Assembly (NCBI GenBank): GCA_017470525.1
Contig: JAFUYM010000061.1
Span: 1 to 54,966 of the forward strand
DNA from: Bacteroidaceae bacterium
GTDB taxonomy: Bacteria; Bacteroidota; Bacteroidia; Bacteroidales; Bacteroidaceae
Reading direction: 5' to 3'
DNA length: 54,966 bases
Shown: piece by piece, positions 9,244 through 17,808 of the stretch
Position numbering within the stretch: the stretch's first letter is position 1
Layout of the letters: each line of letters opens with the position of its first letter
Position numbers and translations under genes: made by a program
Notes under the pieces: generated by a model
The model's input: only the letters and a program-made list of their open reading frames with translations
Told to the model about the DNA's origin: nothing
Database searches by the model: none

Positions 9244-9555
9244 TTAGTTCTTCTTCACTTTTTCTCCTTCTTTCAGTTGACGAGCCTTATAGCCAAACTT
9301 GGAGAAGGCTTTAAGCAGTTGCTCTGCGGTGATTTTGTCCGCATCATACTCCACAGTGACCGTTTGTTTTTCGATGTTCGTTTCAATCTTCTTCACTCCC
9401 TTTTTGAATCGGAGGTTGTTTTTGATTTTCTTCTCGCAGTTCTCACAGTGCATCTGTGGAGTGGTGGTGAAGACGATTTTCTGGATGTCCTTGGCAAAGC
9501 AGGCGGCAGATACTGCCAATGCGATGAAAAGTGCTTTTGTACGTGTCATAATCAT
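9244..9555 (-). CDS. Secreted heavy-metal-associated (HMA) domain protein
   Basis: 103 residues from the ATG at 9555 (9549 is equally possible; an upstream start at 9579 lacks a ribosome site, while AAGGA precedes 9555). A signal peptide (TKALFIALAVSAACFA) leads to one HMA fold with the metal-binding 'MHCENC' motif and the usual GVKKIETNIEKQTVTVEYD strand. Such domains carry Cu(I) or another soft metal and here would work in the periplasm. It lies 44 bases after the stop of the TonB receptor gene at 9600-11570 and is probably cotranscribed with it, a pairing common in Bacteroidetes that suggests metal uptake or handling. Confidence 0.8.
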   Translation of the reverse strand: MIMTRTKALFIALAVSAACFAKDIQKIVFTTTPQMHCENCEKKIKNNLRFKKGVKKIETNIEKQTVTVEYDADKITAEQLLKAFSKFGYKARQLKEGEKVKKN

Positions 9556-9599
9556 TCCTTTTTTATATGAATTGTTCATTGTGAATTATCAATGATGAA

Positions 9600-11570
9600 T
9601 TATCTATTGTTCAAATTCCAACGGATGCCGATATAACCGAGTGCACCATGTACGGGTCCCCACACCAGTGTAGGGTCGAAGGTGGTGCCCCAAGGATTTG
9701 CGGCATCGATGATGGTCTGTTTCTGGCGGAATCCCGTTAGGTTCTCGCCGCCGATGTAGATGGAGAAATGGCGGAACCAACGGGTAATCTGCGCATTCAG
9801 TTGCTGGTAGGAGTGAAAAGATGTACGGCTGTCTGTTGTCCATTGTCCATTATCCAATGTTTCCAGATGATGAGGGATTCTTCCGCCTCCGTTCAGTTGC
9901 AGGGTTACGTCCATCTGCCACAATTCCAGTGGAGTCTTGTAACTCAAAGTGACAAGTCCTTTGTATCGGCTGGTCAGGGGCTTCTGCATCAGTCGTCCGT
10001 TGTAGGTCGTCTTCACGTCATTCAGACGGTAGGCAGCCGTGAGTTCCAGTCCTTCGATGAGGGGGTAGGTGGCATCCACCTGAAAAGTGTTGGAATAGGA
10101 CCGCCCCTGCAGGTTGGTGATGCGCAGCAGGGTAGGGTCGCTGTCGTAGTCGATGATGGCTTGTTGGCTGAAGTGCGTATGGTAGTATTCGGCATTGAGT
10201 TTCAGGGTCTTGCCCCACAGCGGAATGTAGAAAGCCGAACTGATGCCGTAGTTCCAAGCCCGTTCCTGCTTCAGATCATCAATCAGGAGTGTGCGTCCGC
10301 TGGAGAGCAGGTAAGTGTTTTCTGCCAAGGCATGCACCGTGCGATACCCCTTGCCAGCAGAGAGACGGAGGGTGAGGAAGTCGGCAGGAGTGTATTTGAG
10401 GTGGAAACGTGGGGTGACGAATGTGCCATAGCGGCTGCTGTGGTCGGCACGGACTCCAGCCATGGCAACGAGTTTGCCCGCAAGGTTGTAGGTGTACTGA
10501 GTGTAGATGCCGGGAGTGGTTTCTTTGTCATCCTTGGTCAGATAGTCATGGTTGAAGGAGATTCCAGCGGAGAGGTTGTGTACTTCGGTGAAGTTGGTCT
10601 CGAACATCAGTTGTGCGTATGCTGTCTTCTCATCCACGTTGTAGGTCTTGTGTCCGTAGGTGGCATCCAACTTGTGCAGTGAGGCGTTAGCCATCAGGGC
10701 GATGTTGGTTCCATGTTCAGCATTGAGAATGAAGGCATGCTTCATGTAGCCTTCGTAGCGGTCAGTTTCCACCCCTATAGCATAGGGATGATGGCTATTG
10801 GGAGCCGTATGGTGATTCTGCCCCCCCTCTCGCTTCTCCTTCACCATGCTGAGTCCACCATGGAAGAGGTAGTGGTCACCCCTCCATTTCCAACGGTTCT
10901 GCAAGTTCCATTGCCGCACGTTGGGTTGGTCGAGAAAACCGTCGTCGTTCTCGTCATGGTGTCCCCAATCGTCCTGATAGTGCAGCAGCACCTCCGCACT
11001 CAGATGCTCGTCCAGATGGATGTTGCCATCGGCATTTGCCTCCATGCGGCTTAAGGTGTTGCCATATAGGTTCACCGTCATCCCTGGGTCGGCATCAGGC
11101 TTCAAATACTCGATGTCAATCTGTCCCGTGATGCTCTCATAGCCATACTTCACCGACGAGGCACCTTTCGGCACCTGAATGCTGTTCATCCAAGGTCCTG
11201 GCACATAGTCGAGCGCGTATGGAGCCGCTGCCCCACGGAAGTTGGGCAGATTCTCTGTCAGCATCTGCACATAGATGCCGCTCAGCCCCAGCAGTTTGAT
11301 TTGCTTGGCACCCGTCGTGGCATCCGAATAGTTTACATCCACCGACGGATTCGTTGTGAAACTTTCTCCCAGATTGCAGCATGCTGCCTTGAACAGTTCC
11401 GCCTTTCCCATCTTTATCCCATTCTCGGCACCGCCCATCCGTAGCATGCCTGAAGGACGTGCCGTCACCGTCACATCGTCCAAACCTCTCGATTGGAGCG
11501 AATCCGTTTGGGCGGTGATGTTCATTCCCACCATCCAAATGATAGTTGCAAGAAAATATTTTGTGTTCAT
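9600..11570 (-). CDS. TonB-dependent receptor, probable metal-linked
   Basis: 656 residues from the ATG at 11570, chosen because a signal peptide follows (NTKYFLATIIWMVGMNITAQ) and a TAACTTTGC promoter is 20 bases upstream; the frame runs open to 11666 but that part overlaps another gene. Plug features include 'LDDVTVTARP' as TonB box and 'PKGASSVKYGYESITGQIDIEYLKP'. The barrel contains a His/Asp-rich stretch (WGHHDENDDGFLD, then GGQNHHTAPNSHHP) in extracellular-loop positions, which with the HMA gene downstream points to a metal or metal complex. Ends 'LGYIGIRWNLNNR'. Confidence 0.85.
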   Translation of the reverse strand: MNTKYFLATIIWMVGMNITAQTDSLQSRGLDDVTVTARPSGMLRMGGAENGIKMGKAELFKAACCNLGESFTTNPSVDVNYSDATTGAKQIKLLGLSGIYVQMLTENLPNFRGAAAPYALDYVPGPWMNSIQVPKGASSVKYGYESITGQIDIEYLKPDADPGMTVNLYGNTLSRMEANADGNIHLDEHLSAEVLLHYQDDWGHHDENDDGFLDQPNVRQWNLQNRWKWRGDHYLFHGGLSMVKEKREGGQNHHTAPNSHHPYAIGVETDRYEGYMKHAFILNAEHGTNIALMANASLHKLDATYGHKTYNVDEKTAYAQLMFETNFTEVHNLSAGISFNHDYLTKDDKETTPGIYTQYTYNLAGKLVAMAGVRADHSSRYGTFVTPRFHLKYTPADFLTLRLSAGKGYRTVHALAENTYLLSSGRTLLIDDLKQERAWNYGISSAFYIPLWGKTLKLNAEYYHTHFSQQAIIDYDSDPTLLRITNLQGRSYSNTFQVDATYPLIEGLELTAAYRLNDVKTTYNGRLMQKPLTSRYKGLVTLSYKTPLELWQMDVTLQLNGGGRIPHHLETLDNGQWTTDSRTSFHSYQQLNAQITRWFRHFSIYIGGENLTGFRQKQTIIDAANPWGTTFDPTLVWGPVHGALGYIGIRWNLNNR

Positions 11571-11589
11571 TGTTGTTGGTCTTGGAGTT

Positions 11590-11598
11590 GCAAAGTTA
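11590..11598 (-). promoter_or_regulatory. -7 box of the TonB receptor gene
   Basis: TAACTTTGC on the minus strand, 20 bases before the ATG at 11570. Unlike its neighbours it has no TACC-N8-GGTA dyad at the expected distance; a copy of the structured leader element occupies that region. Confidence 0.65.
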
Positions 11599-11628
11599 CG
11601 ACTTTTTTCTGAAACATGTAAACTTTTT

Positions 11629-11702
11629 GACTTACGTCTTATTCCTCCTTGCAAGGCATAGCCCAAACGAGTTTGGCTCTGCTCTTGCTGCGTTCGTCAT
11701 TT
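11629..11702 (-). ncRNA. Structured leader-type element, copy 1 (overlaps the end of the cysteine desulfidase gene)
   Basis: Seventy-four bases identical at all but two positions to 21130-21203. It can fold as outer stem GCAAG/CTTGC, an internal loop, and an inner hairpin CCAAAC/GTTTGG, and has a conserved tail containing AATAAGACGTAAGTC. It also encodes 22 residues ending at TAA (MTNAARAEPNSF...). Here the reading frame is fused to the upstream gene. Function unknown. Confidence 0.6.
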
Positions 11703-12969
11703 TCCTGTTCATCAGGTGTACAATGACCTCTTCCGTCCCCTCCATGCCAGGAGATGCAATCAACCCCATGTGACGCATGGTGGCTTCGGGGGTGGAGCCA
11801 TTGATGCCGTGCATGGGCTCGATGGTGATGCCGTGAAGGGCAAAATCCACGGAACGATAGGCTGCATCCACAGCCACGACACCCTTCATCGTGCATCCAT
11901 GATTGCCACCATCGCAAATCATGCCGGTGATGGAGGATGCCATGTTCTGAATGGTGAGCGTGAGGTTTTTGAGTGTGCCACCTTTCAGATATGCCAGTCC
12001 GCATGCCATGCCTGTACCAGCAGCAATGGCGCATCCGCAGAAGGCGGAGAGTTTGCCCGAGTGCTCCTTGATGTACATGCAGACCAGATAACTCAGGGCT
12101 GTGGCGCGCAGGAGTTGCTCCTCCGTGTAGCCATTCACTTGCTGGGAGGCATAGAGGGGCAGGGTGGCGATGATGCCGTGAGCGCCACTGCCCGTGATGC
12201 TCATGGCAGGTCGGGACAGACCCAGCACCCGTGCCTCGATGGCGGCGTTGCAGAGCAGAGAGGCTGACTGCTGTTCGTCGTCGGAAATGATACGTTCTCC
12301 GTTCTTCTTATATAAATAATGTGTAAAAGTCGTTCGTCGGCTTTTGATGGCTTGCTCGAAGAGGGCAAGGTTGAGGTCGTATGCCCGATGGATGAAACGG
12401 ATTTCCTCGATGGGAACCGATTGAGCATAGTGGAGCAGTTGGCGAAGGGTATAGCGGTGGATAGGGACAGGAACAGTCTCAGACCTCATTCCCTGTAAGG
12501 AGGGTGAGGAGAAAGACAGCCTTCCGTTCTCCTTGATTTCCACGATATTTGTATGGGCATCCTCGATGGTCACGCTGGCACTACCCTCATCGGTCGTCAC
12601 TTCGGCATAGATGTGGATGCGGCTGCTGATTTCTCCTAACTCCACCTTCACCTTGCCTGTTTCTACCAATGCACGGGCTTCTCGGTTATGGTGAGGCTTC
12701 ACACCTTCCAGACACTCCAGACCCTTGCTGGCATCGGCAGCCACATAACCAAGGGCGGCTGCATGTTCGTTGCCCACCTCGCGGCTGTTGGGAATGCCGC
12801 ATGTGAAAGCATTTTTGTACATGCCGCTGTTGAGCACCAGCCGAACTTCTTGCAGGGTGCCGCTCACATGCTCCTTGGCAGTAGCCACCGCAAAGGCAAT
12901 GGCACCAGGCTCTGTCACCCCAAGGGCAGGATGCATGTCGTCGAGAATCAGTTTTGTCAATTCTTTCAT
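11632..12969 (-). CDS. L-cysteine desulfidase / UPF0597 (CyuA/YhaM-like) iron-sulfur enzyme
   Basis: 445 residues from the ATG at 12969, which overlaps the stop of the transporter gene as ATGA; the frame extends upstream but that part lies inside the transporter gene. The protein matches the UPF0597/CyuA family: 'GVTEPGAIAFAVA' start, conserved cysteines in 'FTCGIPNS', 'GMACGLAYLKGG' and 'ICDGGNHGC' that would hold an [Fe-S] cluster, and 'ARVLGLSRPAMSITGSGAHGI'. Known members split L-cysteine into pyruvate, ammonia and sulfide. The usual family end is near 'VIVHLMNRK'; the final 22 residues come from a copy of the repeated leader element. Translational coupling to an NhaC-type transporter suggests coupled uptake and breakdown. 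Confidence 0.85.
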   Translation of the reverse strand: MKELTKLILDDMHPALGVTEPGAIAFAVATAKEHVSGTLQEVRLVLNSGMYKNAFTCGIPNSREVGNEHAAALGYVAADASKGLECLEGVKPHHNREARALVETGKVKVELGEISSRIHIYAEVTTDEGSASVTIEDAHTNIVEIKENGRLSFSSPSLQGMRSETVPVPIHRYTLRQLLHYAQSVPIEEIRFIHRAYDLNLALFEQAIKSRRTTFTHYLYKKNGERIISDDEQQSASLLCNAAIEARVLGLSRPAMSITGSGAHGIIATLPLYASQQVNGYTEEQLLRATALSYLVCMYIKEHSGKLSAFCGCAIAAGTGMACGLAYLKGGTLKNLTLTIQNMASSITGMICDGGNHGCTMKGVVAVDAAYRSVDFALHGITIEPMHGINGSTPEATMRHMGLIASPGMEGTEEVIVHLMNRKMTNAARAEPNSFGLCLARRNKT

Positions 12970-14330
12970 GGGATGTTTCTTTGATAGCCCGTGAGGCATC
13001 CCACCAGCATCATTGCCAGCAATGCCCACGGATAGAATGCCGTGAAAAACACGTCGGTTGCCTGGATGTTGACACCGCATGCAGATGCTTCCACTCCTTT
13101 TTGCAGCAGGAGCACACAGCCCCCGTATGGCAGGACGAAGGGAAAGGTGCAGATGACAGTGGCAAGCAGGGTGGCGCGTCGGTAAGGATGCAGCCCGTGC
13201 TGCTTGCCGATGCTATTGACGAAAGGCGCAATACAGATGCTTGCAATTGTGTTGACCGCTGCTATCAGAATGCCAGCCACCGACACGAGCGAGAAGATGG
13301 TGAGTTCCGCACTTCGTGGTGAGCGGATGACATGCGCATTGAGTGTGCCCGTGATGCTTTCCATGCAGCCACTGCGGATGATAAGCCCCGACAATGACAC
13401 CACCACCATCAGGAGGATGCAGATGTTAGCCATGCCTCCGATGCCTTCCACCACAGCACCGCTCACCTTGCCGTCAGCGATGCAGACGAGGCTATCCAGT
13501 GTAAACAGATGGAGAGGCAGCCCGATGCCTATGGCTACAGCCATGCCTGTGGCAAGAGAAACGAAGATGTTGACTTTTCGGAACGAAAGCCCAATGACCA
13601 CCAGTGTGGGGATGAGCAATGCCAAGCCCTGCGGATGTTCGGCTGTGCTGTTCTGTACTGGATGCAGGGATGCCGTATGTAATCCTCCTGCCATGCTGTA
13701 AGTGATGAAAGTCACCACCAAGGCTGCCAGCACGAAGGGCAGACGCTTCTTCACGCTTCCTCCGATGTCGGCAACTCTTTTCCCGTCAGCGTACTCCTGT
13801 GTGGTGGCTGCAATGACAGCCGTGTCAGACACGGGGGCGATGCTGTCGCCTAATGCTGCTCCCGAAAGAATGGCACCACCCAATAATGCAGGGCTTGCCC
13901 CCAACATGATGCCCGCAGGAAAGAGCGTGAGGCTCATCGCGCTGATGGTGCCGAACCCCGACCCCGTGCTGATGGCGAACAAGCCCGAAAAGAGGAACAC
14001 CACCAGCGTACACCCTGTGGCATTGATGTCGAACAGATGGGCAGCCCACACCAGCCCTTCCACCATGTGCCCTTCTTTCAGGATGTTGCCATACACACCC
14101 ACCATGAGCCACAACAGCGTGGCAGTCATGGCGGTCTTGCTGCCCATGTAGTCGAAGATGGTTTCCCAATAGGTGTCATTCTCCTGGGTGAGGAAAGAAC
14201 CGAAGAGAATTGCCACGATGCCGACACCCACCAGCAGGTTGATGTCAACAGCCCCCACAAAGGAGAGTCCGATGGCTGTTCCCACAAAGAGGGCGAAAGG
14301 CACCAAGGATATGATTGCTTTTCTTGTCAT
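12966..14330 (-). CDS. NhaC-family transporter (Na+/H+ antiporter-like)
   Basis: 454 residues from the ATG at 14330, chosen because the promoter box ends 26 bases before it; the frame runs open to 14450. About 11-12 hydrophobic segments, with family motifs 'STGSGFGTISAMSLTLFPAG', 'SGAALGDSIAPVSDTAVIAAT' and 'AVNTIASICIAPFVNSIG'. NhaC relatives exchange Na+ for H+ or for an organic anion or amino acid. The ATGA overlap with the cysteine desulfidase gene makes a substrate linked to cysteine plausible, but that is inference. Confidence 0.8.
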   Translation of the reverse strand: MTRKAIISLVPFALFVGTAIGLSFVGAVDINLLVGVGIVAILFGSFLTQENDTYWETIFDYMGSKTAMTATLLWLMVGVYGNILKEGHMVEGLVWAAHLFDINATGCTLVVFLFSGLFAISTGSGFGTISAMSLTLFPAGIMLGASPALLGGAILSGAALGDSIAPVSDTAVIAATTQEYADGKRVADIGGSVKKRLPFVLAALVVTFITYSMAGGLHTASLHPVQNSTAEHPQGLALLIPTLVVIGLSFRKVNIFVSLATGMAVAIGIGLPLHLFTLDSLVCIADGKVSGAVVEGIGGMANICILLMVVVSLSGLIIRSGCMESITGTLNAHVIRSPRSAELTIFSLVSVAGILIAAVNTIASICIAPFVNSIGKQHGLHPYRRATLLATVICTFPFVLPYGGCVLLLQKGVEASACGVNIQATDVFFTAFYPWALLAMMLVGCLTGYQRNIP

Positions 14331-14355
14331 AAACGCAGGTGTTCGCAATTTGGCT

Positions 14356-14403
14356 GCAAAGGTACACACTTTTAAGTAGTGACGAAATACCCTTTTTATG
14401 GTA
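14356..14403 (-). promoter_or_regulatory. Promoter with one TACC-N8-GGTA operator (transporter/cysteine desulfidase operon)
   Basis: Minus-strand TACCTTTGC at 14356-14364 and the dyad TACCATAAAAAGGGTA at 14388-14403. From site start to box end is 48 bases, the same as at six other promoters here. No second dyad upstream. Confidence 0.75.
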
Positions 14404-14420
14404 GGCGAAAATGTTGATGC

Positions 14421-14456
14421 AAAAAGCAAGGACGCTTCGTCGCGAAGCATCCTTGC
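14421..14456 (-). terminator. Rho-independent terminator of the candidate small RNA
   Basis: Perfectly paired 15-base arms except one G-T type pair (GCAAGGATGCTTCGC / GACGAAGCGTCCTTGC) followed by T5 on the minus strand. Confidence 0.75.
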
Positions 14457-14585
14457 CCATGATGTGTAAAGTCTCTTGAGTTCCGTCTTTTTTTAGTTAT
14501 GGCATTTTCAATTCTATCTAATATATTATGATGTTCTTACTGCATGTTTTGTTTGAGAACCTGTCGATAGGATCGAGGTTTTTTG
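14425..14585 (-). ncRNA. Candidate small RNA with its own regulated promoter and terminator
   Basis: A promoter at 14591-14599 points leftwards into about 160 bases with no reading frame worth naming (ATG codons are followed at once by stops). The stretch ends in a strong hairpin at 14426-14456 followed on the minus strand by TTTTT. The promoter carries the same two operator dyads as susC and cysK. It may alternatively be the 3' end of the GNAT transcript, but the promoter argues for a separate RNA. Confidence 0.5.
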
Positions 14586-14590
14586 ATGAT

Positions 14591-14661
14591 GCAAAGTTAC
14601 GGACTTTTCGTCGGGTGAGAAATACCACAGGCATGGTAAAATGAATACCATGAATGTGTGG
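14591..14661 (-). promoter_or_regulatory. Promoter with two operators in front of the candidate small RNA
   Basis: TAACTTTGC at 14591-14599; dyad TACCATGCCTGTGGTA at 14623-14638 is the most symmetrical copy (TACCA-N6-TGGTA), 48 bases to box end; a second dyad lies at 14646-14661. Confidence 0.7.
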
Positions 14662-14693
14662 ACTTCACTTTAAGTGTGAATGAAAGTGCTGGT

Positions 14694-15158
14694 TTACAGC
14701 AGAATCTCCATCAGAATGTCGCAACGCTCATAGACTGCACCTTCTAAGGGAATCTCCTTGAATCCGAGTTTACGATACAGATGGATGGAGGCTTCCAAGT
14801 GGGTGTTCCCCTCTAAATAGATGCGTTTGGCACCTAACTGACGAGCATACGCAAGAAGGGCATTGCCCAACGCATAGCCAATGTGTTTGCCTTGTGCATG
14901 GGGCGACACAGCCATCTTCGCCAGTTCGTAGCAGTCTTTTTCGGGATGGAAGATGAGGGCACAGCAACCCGCTACCTCATGAGACTCATCATCTACAGCA
15001 AGAAAGATTTGTCCACCACCCCCGATGATGTAGTTATCAATCTGGGCAAAAGTCTTCAGGTCGGAATCTTCCAATCGGAAATAAGTCCCTATCCACTCAC
15101 GATTCAGGCGAATGAAATCCTCCTTGTATCGCTCCTCGTATGTAGTCACATGAATCAT
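14694..15158 (-). CDS. GNAT-family N-acetyltransferase
   Basis: 154 residues. The acetyl-CoA binding motif A is visible as 'AVSPHAQGKHIGYAL' (about residues 87-101, R/Q-x-x-G-x-A type), with the following 'AKRIYLEGNTHLEASIHLYRKLGFKEI' strand-helix-strand typical of the fold. It should transfer an acetyl group to a small amine or protein N-terminus; the substrate is unknown. It stands alone on the minus strand with its own promoter carrying one shared operator, so it may belong to the same regulon as the cysteine genes. Confidence 0.85.
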   Translation of the reverse strand: MIHVTTYEERYKEDFIRLNREWIGTYFRLEDSDLKTFAQIDNYIIGGGGQIFLAVDDESHEVAGCCALIFHPEKDCYELAKMAVSPHAQGKHIGYALGNALLAYARQLGAKRIYLEGNTHLEASIHLYRKLGFKEIPLEGAVYERCDILMEILL

Positions 15159-15176
15159 GCTTGATGCGTTTTTACT

Positions 15177-15224
15177 GCAAAGGTACGATTCTTTCTGTTC
15201 TGATGAAATACCATATTGATGTTA
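15177..15224 (-). promoter_or_regulatory. Promoter with one operator in front of the GNAT gene
   Basis: TACCTTTGC at 15177-15185 and dyad TAACATCAATATGGTA at 15209-15224, again 48 bases from site start to box end. Confidence 0.65.
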
Positions 15225-15297
15225 GTTTGTGATGACGATGGACTTGGAAAACAAGGGGGGGCGTTTCAAAAAAACAGCCCCCCCCTCTTTTGTTGTG

Positions 15298-15957
15298 TTA
15301 TTTTCTTTTCACGCCGCGCACAGAACCGCCTTGGTAACTGTAGTAGCCCGCTTGTCCTGCGCCACCAGCATTGATTTCTGTCCTGACACCCAACCCAACG
15401 TACCCCGGGTCGGCTGTGCTGGACACGTAGGCGCCGAGGAAACCCACACGCTGGAAACCTTCTTCGATGGCGTAACCTGCTGCAGGAAAAAAGATGCTGT
15501 TGCCGTTAGGACCGATGAACTTTAGCCCCTTCACATCGTTTACTGTTGTCCATTCCTTTGTGGTATTGAGAATTAACTCGTTGTAATCGGAATAACTGGG
15601 AGTGCGCCAGTTTCCGCCATACGTGAGGGTCGCAATGTCGAAGAGTGGATTGCCACCCCAATCGGCACCAGCCGCATCGGTGTCAACTACATAGGTGTCG
15701 GTGCTGTAAGATGTATAGGTGACAATGGCACCCCATGCGTAGTAGCCACCAAATTCTTCAGGCGCATTGGCTCCCACGTTTTGGTCTGCCCACAGGTTGC
15801 CACTGGGAAGTCCGAGGTCTATGGCATGGGAATCGAACGCTACACTGGATGATGAGGATGAATTACTGGAATCGTTGTCATCATCGTTGCTGCATGATAT
15901 GAATGCCACGCTTAATAGTGCAGTGGCTGCATAAAGGAAATGTTTGTTGATAGTCAT
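15298..15957 (-). CDS. FISUMP-domain lipoprotein
   Basis: 219 residues from the ATG at 15957; the frame extends to 16017 but only this start is followed by a lipoprotein signal (KHFLYAATALLSVAFISC). After a Ser/Asn/Asp-rich linker comes 'AIDLGLPSGNLWADQNVGANAPEEFGGYYAWG' (about residues 47-78) and 'GNWRTPSYSDYNEL', the hallmarks of the FISUMP (Fibrobacter succinogenes major paralogous) domain found in surface proteins. It probably sits on the outer face of the outer membrane. No separate TAnnTTTG box is evident, so it is likely transcribed from the SusD promoter. Ends with unusual 'GVKRK'. Confidence 0.75.
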   Translation of the reverse strand: MTINKHFLYAATALLSVAFISCSNDDDNDSSNSSSSSSVAFDSHAIDLGLPSGNLWADQNVGANAPEEFGGYYAWGAIVTYTSYSTDTYVVDTDAAGADWGGNPLFDIATLTYGGNWRTPSYSDYNELILNTTKEWTTVNDVKGLKFIGPNGNSIFFPAAGYAIEEGFQRVGFLGAYVSSTADPGYVGLGVRTEINAGGAGQAGYYSYQGGSVRGVKRK

Positions 15958-16007
15958 AGTCGTGTGTTTATTTTGTGTTTGTGTTGTTGCTTTTTTGTGT
16001 ATAAGAA

Positions 16008-16043
16008 GGGCTGGCACACTTTCGTGCTTAGGTGTACCAGCCC
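16008..16043 (-). terminator. Hairpin between SusD and FISUMP genes
   Basis: GGGCTGGCACAC at 16008-16019 pairs with GTGTACCAGCCC at 16032-16043 (one mismatch). No clear T-run follows on the minus strand, so it may be a partial terminator or an mRNA-processing/stability hairpin. Confidence 0.45.
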
Positions 16044-16083
16044 TTTCACTAAATAAATCTAACCTATATGAAACCGTTTCGTT

Positions 16084-17736
16084 TTAATATCCGGGGTTCT
16101 GTGGTGTGATGCCAAGGTCTTCGCCTGAGAGTCCTGTGGGGATAGGTTGGCGGTAGTGCTTGCCACGGATGTTGTCATACTTGGCATGGAGGTGCTTATA
16201 GACTTTGGCGAAGAAGGAACTGACGGTGTTGCCGTCCTTGCCCGTACCGCCTGCTGTGGCATAAGATGAGTCGAAGTGCTTGTAGTTGCTGACTTCTTTG
16301 ACGGAGGCGATGTAGTCCTTCCAGCGGTAGTGGTTGATGAGGTCGAACTGCTCGTAGGTGAACTCATAGTCCCATTCACGCTTGATTTGGTCGAAGGTGG
16401 GTGCTGTCACGGTGGCTATGCCGGCACGGGTGCGCAGTTGGTTGAAGGGTGCGGCTGCCTCGCTGTTGCGACCGAGTTGCACGAGGGCTTCTGCCTTGGT
16501 GAGCAGCACTTCGGCGTAGCGAATCTCGATGCGGTCGATGGAGTTGAAGGTGATTTCGAGGTTTTCAGCATCTTCGTAACTCTGGTCAACTCCCTTGCCG
16601 TTGATGGGCGTGTAGATGGGTGAGTAGTAGGTGTAGGTGAAGCCGTCCTCGGGATTCTTTACCTTGGTGAAATAAGTCTTTGCCAAACGCTTGTCGGTTG
16701 GGAACTCTGCGTACCAGTTGTCATAGAGGTCGTCATCTGCCACTTCGGTGTGGTTCTCGGTGAGGGTGCTTCCGTTCTCTCCGTTCTGGAATGGGAAGGT
16801 CCATGAGCAGTGTGTCTGGTGATTGCCTTGTGCATCGGTGGCATCGCCGTCGTGGGCGATGGTGAGCAGATGCTCATTGGTGCCACGCTTGTTGCTCTCA
16901 TAGTCACGACCGAAGAGTTTTGAGAAGTCGGGGTCGAGGGCGAGTTTGCCGCTGTTGATGACTTTGTCGGCATACTCCACAGCCTTCTCCAGACGGCTTG
17001 GAGTAGTGGTGAAAGCAGGGTCGTTCTGACCATTGGCAATCGCTGCCACTTCGCTCTGAGAGAGTGGGTTGTCGCCCCAGAAGAGGTAGGCGCGTGCAAG
17101 GAGTCCCTGTGCTGCCTGCTTGGATGGGGTGCGTGGGTCGCCGTCGTAGTCTTTCAGGAGTGATTCTGCATCTGTCAGGTCACTGACCACTTGACTGAGC
17201 ACTTCGTCGATGGACTTACGGGTGGTGCTGCTGCCACCTGCTTCGGTGAAGACGGGTACTTCGCCCCACAATTGTGCCAGTTTCAGATAGGCGAGACCGC
17301 GAAGGAGTTTTGCCTTTCCGACGGCGGCATTGTATCCTGTCTGTGAAATCTTACCTTCATTCAACGAGTTCTGCACGGTGGAGATTGCTTCGTTTGCCTG
17401 GGCGATGCCGAGGAAGAGGTGGTTGAAGATTTTCACCTGATACCAAGTGGTGGGTTGCTGTTCGAGTCGGCTCACCACAGGACCTGGCTCGTCTTCTTCA
17501 CCTTCGAAGGAAATGAGTTTGTTGGTGGCACTCTCAATGATGAACGTGAACGAAGAACTGAGTGGCTGCCAGTGGCTGTAAATACCATTGACCAGCGAGA
17601 GGGCTTCGGCATCGTTTCCTGCCACGTTGCCAGTGTTCACTTGGTTGTTGCTGTCATCATCATCGTCTGAGCATGATGTGAACCCTGCCAAGAGGGTTGT
17701 TGCTGCAACCGCAGCAAGGAGTAAATTCTTTTTCAT
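16084..17736 (-). CDS. SusD/RagB-family nutrient-binding lipoprotein
   Basis: 550 residues with lipoprotein signal 'LLLAAVAATTLLAGFTSC' and an acidic start, then the SusD-like TPR helices (AVGKAKLLRGLAYLKLAQLWGEVPVF is diagnostic) and the SusD/RagB end 'RQPIPTGLSGEDLGITPQNPGY'. It binds a ligand at the cell surface and caps the SusC-type channel encoded just upstream. Contrary to the usual arrangement, a 26-bp perfect hairpin and a separate regulated promoter lie between susC and this gene. The ligand is unknown; no glycoside hydrolase is adjacent, so it need not be a sugar. Confidence 0.9.
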   Translation of the reverse strand: MKKNLLLAAVAATTLLAGFTSCSDDDDDSNNQVNTGNVAGNDAEALSLVNGIYSHWQPLSSSFTFIIESATNKLISFEGEEDEPGPVVSRLEQQPTTWYQVKIFNHLFLGIAQANEAISTVQNSLNEGKISQTGYNAAVGKAKLLRGLAYLKLAQLWGEVPVFTEAGGSSTTRKSIDEVLSQVVSDLTDAESLLKDYDGDPRTPSKQAAQGLLARAYLFWGDNPLSQSEVAAIANGQNDPAFTTTPSRLEKAVEYADKVINSGKLALDPDFSKLFGRDYESNKRGTNEHLLTIAHDGDATDAQGNHQTHCSWTFPFQNGENGSTLTENHTEVADDDLYDNWYAEFPTDKRLAKTYFTKVKNPEDGFTYTYYSPIYTPINGKGVDQSYEDAENLEITFNSIDRIEIRYAEVLLTKAEALVQLGRNSEAAAPFNQLRTRAGIATVTAPTFDQIKREWDYEFTYEQFDLINHYRWKDYIASVKEVSNYKHFDSSYATAGGTGKDGNTVSSFFAKVYKHLHAKYDNIRGKHYRQPIPTGLSGEDLGITPQNPGY

Positions 17737-17808
17737 GTGTTTGTCTCCTTTCTTTTACCTTAAATATTAATAATAATGTGTCGTGTTTTATTTGTTTTGA
17801 AATCTGGT

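Noticed and set aside
12970-13080. Longer start for the cysteine desulfidase
   Set aside because: The extension lies within the transporter coding region and family proteins start near MKELTKLI; the ATGA overlap gives a good coupled start.
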